NCBI GenBank assembly: GCA_937922045.1
Contig: CAKZXA010000011.1
Location: 1 to 64,000, forward strand
Length of the DNA stretch: 64,000 bases
Source: an uncultured Acidimicrobiales bacterium
Lineage (GTDB): Bacteria; Actinomycetota; Acidimicrobiia; Acidimicrobiales; SZUA-35
Reading direction: 5' to 3'
The notes under the pieces are model-generated. The model searched no databases. It was given only the letters and a program-made list of their open reading frames with translations, and had not been told where the DNA came from. Shown in pieces: positions 45,598-52,842 of this stretch. The translations under genes and the position numbers were made by a program. How positions within the stretch are numbered: the stretch's first letter is position 1; each line of letters begins with the position of its first letter.

Positions 45598-46530
45598 CTA
45601 GGTTCCGGCCAGTTCGGCTACGACCGGGGCGAAAGCTTCGTACTGGTCTTCACCCACCACGACATAGCTGAACCCGAAACGTTCGCGCCGTTCCTTGAGA
45701 TCTTCGACGATCTGATCGGTCGTGCCAACCAGCGCCAACGGTGAGGCCAAGCCTTCTTCCGGGGTGAGTCCGACACCGGCGGCCAAGGCCTCAGCCGAGG
45801 CCTTGCGATCATCGGTCACAATGACGAAGAAGGCCCGGATTTGCAGCTCGATCTCGTCGAAGCGGTCGCCGGCGCCTTCTCGCACCCAGCTGATCTTCTC
45901 GGCGTAGCGCTCGGCGGTTGCATCCTGGCCGACCTCGGGGGTGATGGCGCCAGCGGCCAGGTTGGGGTTGATGCCAACGATGTCGGCCAGTTGCCCGGCC
46001 AACCGCAGAAAGCGCGGCCCGCCCCCACCGATCAGGAACGGTGGGTGCGGTTTCTGAACGGGCTTTGGCGTTCCATTCAGTGAGGAGATCTGGTAGTGCT
46101 TGCCATCATGGCTGAACTCGCCATCAGCGAACAACCCTTTGAGAATGTGGACGGCTTCGACCATGCGCTCGATGCGCAGGCCGGGGCGATCGTAAACCAT
46201 GCCCGCTTCGTCGTAGTCGGTGCGCATCCATCCGGCGCCGATGCCAAGCTCCAACCGACCGTCGGACAGGAGGTCAAGGGTGGCTGCTTCCTTGGCCAAC
46301 ACGACCGGGTGGCGATAGTCGTTGCACCACACAAGCGCCCCAATACGTAGTGCTTCAGTAGCGTCTGCGGCTGCCATCAGGGCGACGACGGGTGCGAGCT
46401 GATCGTCGAAGTGATCGGGGATGGTCAGCGTTGCATAGCCGAGGTCTTCGGTCTTGCGGGCAATCTCTACCCACGCAGATCGAGAAGCGGCGGTCTTGGT
46501 TTGTACTCCGAAACGAAACGGTCGACTCAT
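45598..46530 (-). CDS. LLM-class oxidoreductase, probably F420-dependent
   Basis: A 310-residue luciferase-like TIM-barrel enzyme. FGVQTKTAASRSAWVEIARKTEDLGYATLTIPDHF (residues 6-40) and LDLLSDGRLELGIGAGWMRTDYDEAG are typical of the F420-dependent subgroup that carries the TIGR03621 pattern. The reaction is unknown. The ATG has TAAGAT exactly 6 nt upstream and no ribosome-binding site. The DMT transporter gene begins 25 bp downstream. Confidence 0.9.
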   Translation of the reverse strand: MSRPFRFGVQTKTAASRSAWVEIARKTEDLGYATLTIPDHFDDQLAPVVALMAAADATEALRIGALVWCNDYRHPVVLAKEAATLDLLSDGRLELGIGAGWMRTDYDEAGMVYDRPGLRIERMVEAVHILKGLFADGEFSHDGKHYQISSLNGTPKPVQKPHPPFLIGGGGPRFLRLAGQLADIVGINPNLAAGAITPEVGQDATAERYAEKISWVREGAGDRFDEIELQIRAFFVIVTDDRKASAEALAAGVGLTPEEGLASPLALVGTTDQIVEDLKERRERFGFSYVVVGEDQYEAFAPVVAELAGT

Positions 46531-46564
46531 GGCTTGATCTTAGGGGCTGAGGTAAGGCAGTCCC

Positions 46565-46606
46565 TGCAGACATTCTCTGGAACCGTGCAGACATTCTTTG
46601 GAACCG
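46565..46606. repeat. Two tandem 21-bp repeats upstream of the metallopeptidase gene
   Basis: Two adjoining 21-bp copies (46565-46585 and 46586-46606) differ at one base. Each starts TGCAGACATTCT and ends TGGAACCG. A length of 21 bp is two DNA turns, so proteins bound to both would face the same side. A TTGACA hexamer (46624-46629) follows at 18 bp. The pair lies between two divergent genes and is probably an operator or activator site. Confidence 0.85.
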
Positions 46607-46668
46607 ATTGGCCCGTGGTGGCGTTGACACAACGATTGACCAACCGATCACGGAGGTTTTTGAACCAC

Positions 46669-47562
46669 ATGTCTGCACTTCGATCGTTACTTCTCGCAAG
46701 TCTCACACTTCTCCTAGGGGTACCCCTCGTGCTCATCTCACCGACGGTTGCCCAAGCAACGCCGTTCTGTGAAGATGCAAACTCCGATCCCGACGGGGAC
46801 GGCTGGGGTTGGGAGAACAACCAGTCCTGTCTCGTTCAAGACGAGCCGGCACCATCAAGATTCTGCCCAAGAGATCCATCGGGCCTCGACTGGGACACCG
46901 ATGGGGACGGCTGGGGCTGGCACAACAATGCGTCATGCAAGGTTCAGTTTCCTCGCGCTGTTGACCAGGAGACCGAAGACTGGCTGGTCCTCCGCCTCCG
47001 CCGCTCCAGCTCCAGTAACGTCGAGCTGTCAACGACACAGAAGCGTGAAGTCGCCCAAGCAGCAGTTGCCGCCTACGGCAACCGCCGGGCACTGATCGAT
47101 CGTTGGATCAATGAGTCGGGCGCATACGTCAACTGGCGTTCGGGCACGGTTTCTTCCTACAAATGTCCGACGATCTTCCGGCGGGGGCGCATGTACCTCG
47201 TAACGACGAACCGCTTCGTCGTGGTTCACGAAATCGCTCATGCACTCGACTGTTCGGGGAACGGCACGATCGACGGGCTTCCCAAGTACATGTCTAGCGC
47301 CGACCGCAATGCTCTGGCACAGGAACGAAATCGCCTCGTAGAGATCTACAACAACACAGGCCGTACCATCCCGCCAGCAGGGCTTCGCAACTATTCGTTT
47401 ACGAACCGAGAAGAGTTCTTCGCCGATGTCGCCGCCTACTTCCTGACCAGTCCCACGACGAGGTTCCGGATGGCTGAAGAGGCTCCGCTCCTCTACGACA
47501 CGCTGCGAAACTATTTTGAAAAGGACAACTGGCCAGCCGCAGCCGACGTCGAGAGGACCTAG
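46669..47562 (+). CDS. Secreted zinc metallopeptidase with two DxDGDGWGW repeats
   Basis: A 297-residue exported protein. A signal peptide (1-30) ends at VAQA. Two short repeats follow, DPDGDGWGWENNQSC (40-54) and DTDGDGWGWHNNASC (76-90), whose Asp-rich loops may bind calcium; each has a paired Cys (34/54 and 66/90). The catalytic zinc motif is HEIAH (187-191), and EEFFAD (248-253) probably gives the third ligand. I know no close characterised relative. ATG 46669 has a strong GGAGG ribosome-binding site 12 nt upstream, unlike the leaderless neighbours. Confidence 0.82.
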   Translation: MSALRSLLLASLTLLLGVPLVLISPTVAQATPFCEDANSDPDGDGWGWENNQSCLVQDEPAPSRFCPRDPSGLDWDTDGDGWGWHNNASCKVQFPRAVDQETEDWLVLRLRRSSSSNVELSTTQKREVAQAAVAAYGNRRALIDRWINESGAYVNWRSGTVSSYKCPTIFRRGRMYLVTTNRFVVVHEIAHALDCSGNGTIDGLPKYMSSADRNALAQERNRLVEIYNNTGRTIPPAGLRNYSFTNREEFFADVAAYFLTSPTTRFRMAEEAPLLYDTLRNYFEKDNWPAAADVERT

Positions 47563-47691
47563 TCCCAAGGAAAGGCGCCGAAGGAACAGTGCTCGGGTTT
47601 AGTGAGCTGTTGTTGGGTGGGCAGGGGGCCAGTGCGTCCTCTGTCCACATCCGACGTCCGGCGCCAACGGCGCCCAACTAGACTTACCGTC

Positions 47692-48102
47692 ATGACCGAA
47701 GCCGACATCACCTCGTGGCACGAGGAGTCTGGGGACCAGTCGGATATCCCCCAAGGCACAAAGCCTGCGCCGCTCACAGGCGTTCGACGCCTCGTGCAGA
47801 TCATCGTCGGCGTCATCCTCGTCATCGGCGGCATCATCTTGTCGGGCCCCGGCATCCCAGGCCCGGGCCTACTCACCATCGTCGTCGGCCTAAATATGGT
47901 CAAGCCCGATAACCGAATCTCTCGCTGGATTCGCCACAGGTTCCCGGGGATACCCAACGAAGGACCAATTCCGCGAAAGCAGATCGCTCTCGGCATCGTC
48001 ATCATGGCCGTCTTCGTTGGCATAACGATCCTCTGGGGCCCTAGCATCACCGATTGGGTACTTAACCTTCTGGGGATCGACCTTACGCTCCCTTGGCAGT
48101 AA
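47692..48102 (+). CDS. PGPGW-type two-segment membrane protein
   Basis: A 136-residue membrane protein. The segment VRRLVQIIVGVILVIGGIIL leads into SGPGIPGPGLLTIVVGLNM, the glycine/proline signature of putative transmembrane PGPGW proteins. A second hydrophobic segment is IALGIVIMAVFVGITILW. The function is unknown. ATG 47692 lies 7 nt after TAGACT and is preferred over a frame extending 30 codons upstream. It ends 10 bp before hyuA. Confidence 0.72.
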   Translation: MTEADITSWHEESGDQSDIPQGTKPAPLTGVRRLVQIIVGVILVIGGIILSGPGIPGPGLLTIVVGLNMVKPDNRISRWIRHRFPGIPNEGPIPRKQIALGIVIMAVFVGITILWGPSITDWVLNLLGIDLTLPWQ

Positions 48103-48111
48103 CGTGATCTG

Positions 48112-50094
48112 ATGCTTGTTGGCATCGACACGGGTGGCACCTACACGGACGCCGTTCTTTACGACCCGAACCTCGGATCCGGTGCTGGTGTGATCGCCAG
48201 TGCAAAGGCCCTCACCAGAACCGATCTAACAGTCGGCATCCGTGAGGCCCTCAGCCAGGTCGTGAGCGATCCAGCCGCCGTATCGATGGTTGCGGTTTCG
48301 ACCACCCTGGCCACCAATGCGTTGGTCGAAGGAGCCGGGGCCCGCGCCGCTCTCGTGTTCATCGGCTTCGACGAGGCAGACCTGCACCATAAAGACCTGC
48401 AGCAGGGGCTCGCAGGTTCGCCGGTGATAACCGTCGACGGCGGCCATGAGTCGCTCGGCTCCGAGCGGGCACCGCTCGATGTGGAAGCCCTGGTAGCAGC
48501 GGCCTCCGAAATCACCGAGCAGGTCGATGCCTTCGCCATCACATCCCGCTTCGCGGTTCGCAATCCGGCCCACGAACTGGCGGCGGCCGAGGCCCTTGCT
48601 CCGCTTGGCAAACCGGTGGCCTGCGGGCACCAATTGACCGCCAAACTCAACGGACCACGACGGGCGCTCACCTGCCTGCTCAACGCTCGACTCATCGGCC
48701 TCATCGGCGAGCTCTGCGGCGCAACCGAGAAGATCCTTGCCGAACTCTCGATCAATGCTCCCCTACTGATGGTTCGCGGTGATGGCTCCCTGGTTGCGGC
48801 GAAGGTTGTTCGAGAGCGTCCGATCGAAACGATCCTGTCCGGCCCGGCCGCTAGCTTGATCGGCGCCGCCCACCTGGTGAGCGCGTCCGATCTCCTCGTA
48901 TCCGACATCGGTGGTACAACCACCGATGTTGGTGTTCTAAGGGGCGGGCACCCCATGGTGGCCAAGACCGGGGCCGTGGTTGGCGGCCACCAGACCATGG
49001 TCGAGGCGGTGGAGATGTTCACCCACGGTCTCGGCGGCGACAGTGAAGTAACCCCTGAAACGACGATGGAGCCGACGCGTCTGTCGCTCGGTCCTCGCCG
49101 TATCGTGCCCTTATCGATGGCCGCAATCGACGGCGGCGACAACATCGGCCCTGCGCTCGCGGCGTTGGAATGGCCTTTCCGGTTGGACGACACCCGCTTC
49201 ATCCGAGCGACGGGCCGGACCGGGCCCCTCTCCGGAACGAGGGCTGAGCAGCTGATGGGGAAGATAGGGGCCGACTGGCTCCCCGCCAGCGAGGTCGTCA
49301 CCTCCGGTCTTCAGATCTCGACGCTGCGCGGCCTGGTTGGACAGGGCCTGGTGGAGATCGCTGGGTTCACCCCGACGGATGCGGCCCACGTGCTCGGGAT
49401 CCACGATGCCGGCGACCGAAGTGTCGCCATTCAGGCTGCTGACATCGTGGCCCAGATCGGTGATCTGCGAGGAGAACCGATCCGGCCCGACGGTGAATCC
49501 TTCTCTCGCTGGGTGATCGACTCGGTCGTCCGACGGTCGGGCGAGGTGGTTCTCGCCGCCGCCCTGGCCCGCGATGGGATCGCCCCCGGTGAAGCAATCG
49601 GCGTCATGGCTCAGCGAGCGCTCGACCGCAACCATGGCATGGTCAACCATCGCCTTGAGCTCGGTGTACCGCTCGTTGCGTTGGGCGCCTCGGCTCCCAC
49701 CTACTACCCGGCTGTTGGCGAGCTGCTCAACGCCGACTGTCGAATACCATCCCACAGCGGCGTCGCCAACGCCCTCGGCGCTGCCGTCGGTCAGATCAGA
49801 TTGGTTCGGGAGGCGACGATCAGCCAGCCGTCAAAGGGTAAGTACCGGGTGCACATTCCGGGTCTCGAAGATCGCGCCGATCTCCAACCTGCGATCGATG
49901 ACGCCTTGGCCGCGTTGGGCGAGCTGGTCAGAACCGAAGCCGACGCGGCGGGGGCTGCTTCGATCACGTTGCACGAAGACGTGAACATCAAACAGGTTGC
50001 TATCGAAGGGCGAGACTTTTTCGTTGAGGGCACGGTTACTGTGGTCGGTGTTGGGCCCCCGAAACTAGCCGACTTCTCCTCGAGCGCTCCTTGA
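48112..50094 (+). CDS. Hydantoinase/oxoprolinase family protein, HyuA-type
   Basis: A 660-residue ATP-dependent amidohydrolase of the hydantoinase A/oxoprolinase group. The N-terminal MLVGIDTGGTYTDAVLYD and the central DIGGTTTDVGVLRGG are phosphate-binding motifs of the actin-like fold. Members open cyclic amides such as hydantoins or oxoproline. The usual partner HyuB is not next to it, so it may be a standalone type or act on a different substrate. The ATG has TAACGT 6 nt upstream. The stop overlaps the next gene by 4 bp. Confidence 0.88.
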   Translation: MLVGIDTGGTYTDAVLYDPNLGSGAGVIASAKALTRTDLTVGIREALSQVVSDPAAVSMVAVSTTLATNALVEGAGARAALVFIGFDEADLHHKDLQQGLAGSPVITVDGGHESLGSERAPLDVEALVAAASEITEQVDAFAITSRFAVRNPAHELAAAEALAPLGKPVACGHQLTAKLNGPRRALTCLLNARLIGLIGELCGATEKILAELSINAPLLMVRGDGSLVAAKVVRERPIETILSGPAASLIGAAHLVSASDLLVSDIGGTTTDVGVLRGGHPMVAKTGAVVGGHQTMVEAVEMFTHGLGGDSEVTPETTMEPTRLSLGPRRIVPLSMAAIDGGDNIGPALAALEWPFRLDDTRFIRATGRTGPLSGTRAEQLMGKIGADWLPASEVVTSGLQISTLRGLVGQGLVEIAGFTPTDAAHVLGIHDAGDRSVAIQAADIVAQIGDLRGEPIRPDGESFSRWVIDSVVRRSGEVVLAAALARDGIAPGEAIGVMAQRALDRNHGMVNHRLELGVPLVALGASAPTYYPAVGELLNADCRIPSHSGVANALGAAVGQIRLVREATISQPSKGKYRVHIPGLEDRADLQPAIDDALAALGELVRTEADAAGAASITLHEDVNIKQVAIEGRDFFVEGTVTVVGVGPPKLADFSSSAP

Positions 50095-50870
50095 GCGGCC
50101 TCGCTCCATCCGACGGCTTGTTCCCTGCCGACGATGATCACGGTTTAGCTCGGTCGCTGGCATCGATGGCCGGCGCCGCCCTCGTCGACCTCAAGGAGCG
50201 GAGGTCTAGATCAAGCAATGTATGGGCTCTGCGGGATGAGGCTGATCTCCTCGCCCATCAACTCATCGCCGGACATCTGAGCCGCCATCGCCCCGACGAC
50301 ATTGTCTTGTCGGAAGAAGGGGCCGAAGACCTGCGCCGTCTGACCGCGGAGCGAACCTGGATCATCGACCCCCTCGACGGCACGCACGACTTTCCCCATC
50401 CCGGATCGGCCGAATGGGCGGTTCACATCGCCCTGGTCGATCGGTCGGCGCCCCTGGCCGCCTCGGTCGCGGTGCCAGGTATCGATACCGTCTTCACCAC
50501 TGACACGGTGCAGCTTGCCGAGCGGGCCAAACGCGACCGCCCGATCGTCGTTTCGGGTCGGGCAAACGCCTATTTTGCCGCTGAGGTCGCTGCGGCTCTC
50601 GACGCCGACCTTGTCGCCTGTGGTTCAGCGGGGGTCAAGGCAATGCTCGTCGTCGACGGCACCGTCGACGTCTACGTCCATTCCGCTGGTCTATGGGAGT
50701 GGGATGTGTGTGCACCGGCAGCGGTAGCAGCTGCCGCTGGCGCCGAGGTCACCGATATGCGAGGCAACCCAATCTCCTACAACAAACGCCAGCCTTCGGT
50801 CGAAGGTTTGGTCGTAACTCGACCAGAATTTTCCCAAGCGGTTCGTGAGGCGCTCGACCTAGCGCTCTAG
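50091..50870 (+). CDS. Inositol monophosphatase/CysQ family phosphatase
   Basis: A 259-residue metal-dependent phosphatase. The metal site is formed by SEEG (74-77) and WIIDPLDGTHDF (90-101), with a later Asp in LWEWDVCAP. Size and motifs fit inositol monophosphatase or 3'(2'),5'-bisphosphate nucleotidase (CysQ). KAMLVVDGTVDVYVH near the C-terminus is more CysQ-like. Start TTG 50091 overlaps the hyuA stop (TTGA), so the two are translationally coupled. No functional link between the two activities is known to me. Confidence 0.85.
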   Translation: MSGLAPSDGLFPADDDHGLARSLASMAGAALVDLKERRSRSSNVWALRDEADLLAHQLIAGHLSRHRPDDIVLSEEGAEDLRRLTAERTWIIDPLDGTHDFPHPGSAEWAVHIALVDRSAPLAASVAVPGIDTVFTTDTVQLAERAKRDRPIVVSGRANAYFAAEVAAALDADLVACGSAGVKAMLVVDGTVDVYVHSAGLWEWDVCAPAAVAAAAGAEVTDMRGNPISYNKRQPSVEGLVVTRPEFSQAVREALDLAL

Positions 50871-50916
50871 TCAAACGCCTGGCGCGTTAGGTAGACGGTG
50901 CCACTAGAATGGCCAA

Positions 50917-52095
50917 GTGCGCGATACGACGATTCTTCGCCGGGGGTCAGAAAGAGTGAGTCTGCGGTTCATTCCGGGTGCGGGGCGACTGTTAAAGACA
51001 GATGCCTATCTCGCCTTCTTTGCTGCCCCAAGTGATGAGCTTTTGGAGCTGGTCAGCGGGGCCGATGAAGCGGACCATGCACCCCTGTTCAAGACACTAG
51101 GTTCCACCGTCATCCAAAGCGGCTTCAAGCTACCCTCGTTCGTGGTCTTGACGCTCAGCGATGCGCCTTGGGTTTTCGCCTACGGCGACGTAAAGCTGGT
51201 CGGCGGCGAAGCCAGAATGCCGATCAAGTCGAGCAGCGCCTTTACCTGGGTCGAACGTGAGCTCACCGACGATGAGCGAACCGTTCTCACCATCGATCGA
51301 TCCGATGGAAATGAACCGTCGGCCGAGTTTGGCGATTGTTACCTCGAAGGCGGGTGTGTACCGGCGGATGTTTTCGTCTGGCATGTTCCCCAACCTCAGA
51401 ACGACCAAGTTCCCCAGCCTCAGCACCAAGCGGTGCCTGTCAGCGACATTCCTGATCGCAGTCACGCAGATTCGTTCTTCGCCGATGCCGGCAGAACCCC
51501 TCACATCCCGGCCCCTCTTGCTCCGTCCGGCTTTGTCGACACCAATCCGGAGGCAAACGAGACCATGCTCGGTGGCGGCCCTCCACCGATACCTGCAGAT
51601 CAACCCTCTTCGACGGTGGTCGAACAGCCGCTCCATCACGACCTTTCCGCCGAGAAGACTCATGAAGCCCACCGCGATGAAGGCCTGAACGGCGACGATC
51701 CTTACCGCACGTCGATCTTCGGCGACAATGGTACAAATGGAGCGGTGAAACCCGCTCCGTCTCGCTCCCGCGGAGAGCTTCGCCTCGACGACGGACAAAA
51801 CATCGAGATCGGCCAGAGCGTCTACATCGGTCGCTACCCGTCGAAACACGGCCTGCCTCCCGGCTACGACGCCATCGTGATCGCCAGCGATCATGTGTCG
51901 AGAATTCACTGGGAGCTGGTCTATGACGGCGAGAGTGTCTCGGTAGCCGACCTCGGGTCAACAACCGGAACCTATGTACAGGGTCCTGGCGACGATCAGC
52001 AGACTCGCCTAGCCGCAGGTCATCTCGTACCCATCGAGAACGGCACCGTCATCACCTTCGGTGACCGCTCAGCGAGCTTCGTCAACCAGGGCTAA
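50917..52095 (+). CDS. FHA-domain protein
   Basis: A 392-residue cytoplasmic protein. The N-terminal 150 residues form an unrecognised domain. A long polar, proline-rich linker (about 155-280) follows, then a C-terminal FHA domain (about 290-390). The FHA residues are seen in VYIGRYP, DHVSRIHWEL and DLGSTTGTYVQG, the phosphothreonine-binding set. It starts with GTG, 6 nt after TAGAAT. It faces a second FHA protein and a Ser/Thr kinase across a 34-bp convergent gap, which suggests that it is one of the kinase's targets. Confidence 0.85.
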   Translation: MRDTTILRRGSERVSLRFIPGAGRLLKTDAYLAFFAAPSDELLELVSGADEADHAPLFKTLGSTVIQSGFKLPSFVVLTLSDAPWVFAYGDVKLVGGEARMPIKSSSAFTWVERELTDDERTVLTIDRSDGNEPSAEFGDCYLEGGCVPADVFVWHVPQPQNDQVPQPQHQAVPVSDIPDRSHADSFFADAGRTPHIPAPLAPSGFVDTNPEANETMLGGGPPPIPADQPSSTVVEQPLHHDLSAEKTHEAHRDEGLNGDDPYRTSIFGDNGTNGAVKPAPSRSRGELRLDDGQNIEIGQSVYIGRYPSKHGLPPGYDAIVIASDHVSRIHWELVYDGESVSVADLGSTTGTYVQGPGDDQQTRLAAGHLVPIENGTVITFGDRSASFVNQG

Positions 52096-52129
52096 CCGCT
52101 TCTTCAGCAGCACGACCCCCGCCAGCAGG

Positions 52130-52837
52130 TCAGGGCCTCTCATCGAGGAGGTTGAGGTCGTCGAACGTCACCCGCCGAACGCGAAGTACATAGTCGACGA
52201 GTGCTTCTCGTCTGTTGGTAGCGAGTCCAGCGACATCACCCTTCAAGCCCCGGACACCCAGCCTGTCGAGCTTGGTACACAAATTATCGAGCTTGCGGTT
52301 GAACTTCGGCATCGACCAACCCAGACGCTCGGCAGCTCGACGGTTGGTAGGGATTGCATCACGGGCAGCGAGAGGATCTCGCAACCTCGGTTCGGCCAGC
52401 GCCAACAGAAGCAGATATTGCTCTTCGTTTAACGTGATCTTCGACGGTGTCATCGTCAAGGGGCCGTCAGCGTTGGACATTGGAACGGCTCGGCTCACCC
52501 CTTCAACCAGGAGCGCCAATTCGTAGGTAGCGGCGCCGGCCTGGAAGCGAAGGAGGCTTTGTTCAAAAGCCAGCGGAACTGCGGCGCCAGGCGCTATCGA
52601 CATTCGGCTGGCCGACACCGTGTCGGCAACTTCCAACATGATGGCGGTACCGGTGTTATAGAGCCACCATGCCCCGCTCTCATAGCGAAAATCTCCCAAG
52701 CGGCGGTGTAGGTAAGGGTTGGTGTCGATGGACAAATCAGCCTCGCGCCCGAAACTCAGTGTTTCGCCGATCCTCACCTCTCGCAGAGCACCAGCGAAGT
52801 CGACGATCAACATCGGTTGGTCCGAGAGCGAATCCAT
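52130..52837 (-). CDS. FHA-like protein with C-terminal winged-helix-like domain
   Basis: A 235-residue protein. The N-terminal 95 residues fit a degenerate FHA fold (ETLSFGREADLSID, then HRRLGDFRYESGAWWLYNTGTAI), with His-Arg-Arg in place of the usual Ser-Arg-x-His. The C-terminal part (about 130-230: LNEEQYLLLLALAEPRL, then RRAAERLGWSMPKFNRKLDNLCTKL) resembles a winged helix. It could be a kinase-controlled transcription regulator. It begins 5 bp after the kinase gene and is surely in the same operon. The assignment is from fold-like pattern only. Confidence 0.68.
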   Translation of the reverse strand: MDSLSDQPMLIVDFAGALREVRIGETLSFGREADLSIDTNPYLHRRLGDFRYESGAWWLYNTGTAIMLEVADTVSASRMSIAPGAAVPLAFEQSLLRFQAGAATYELALLVEGVSRAVPMSNADGPLTMTPSKITLNEEQYLLLLALAEPRLRDPLAARDAIPTNRRAAERLGWSMPKFNRKLDNLCTKLDRLGVRGLKGDVAGLATNRREALVDYVLRVRRVTFDDLNLLDERP

Positions 52838-52842
52838 TAGGG

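Noticed and set aside
48159..49301. A 380-residue reading frame on the minus strand
   Set aside because: It is antisense to hyuA, has the Ser/Arg-rich composition of a shadow frame and shows no motif.
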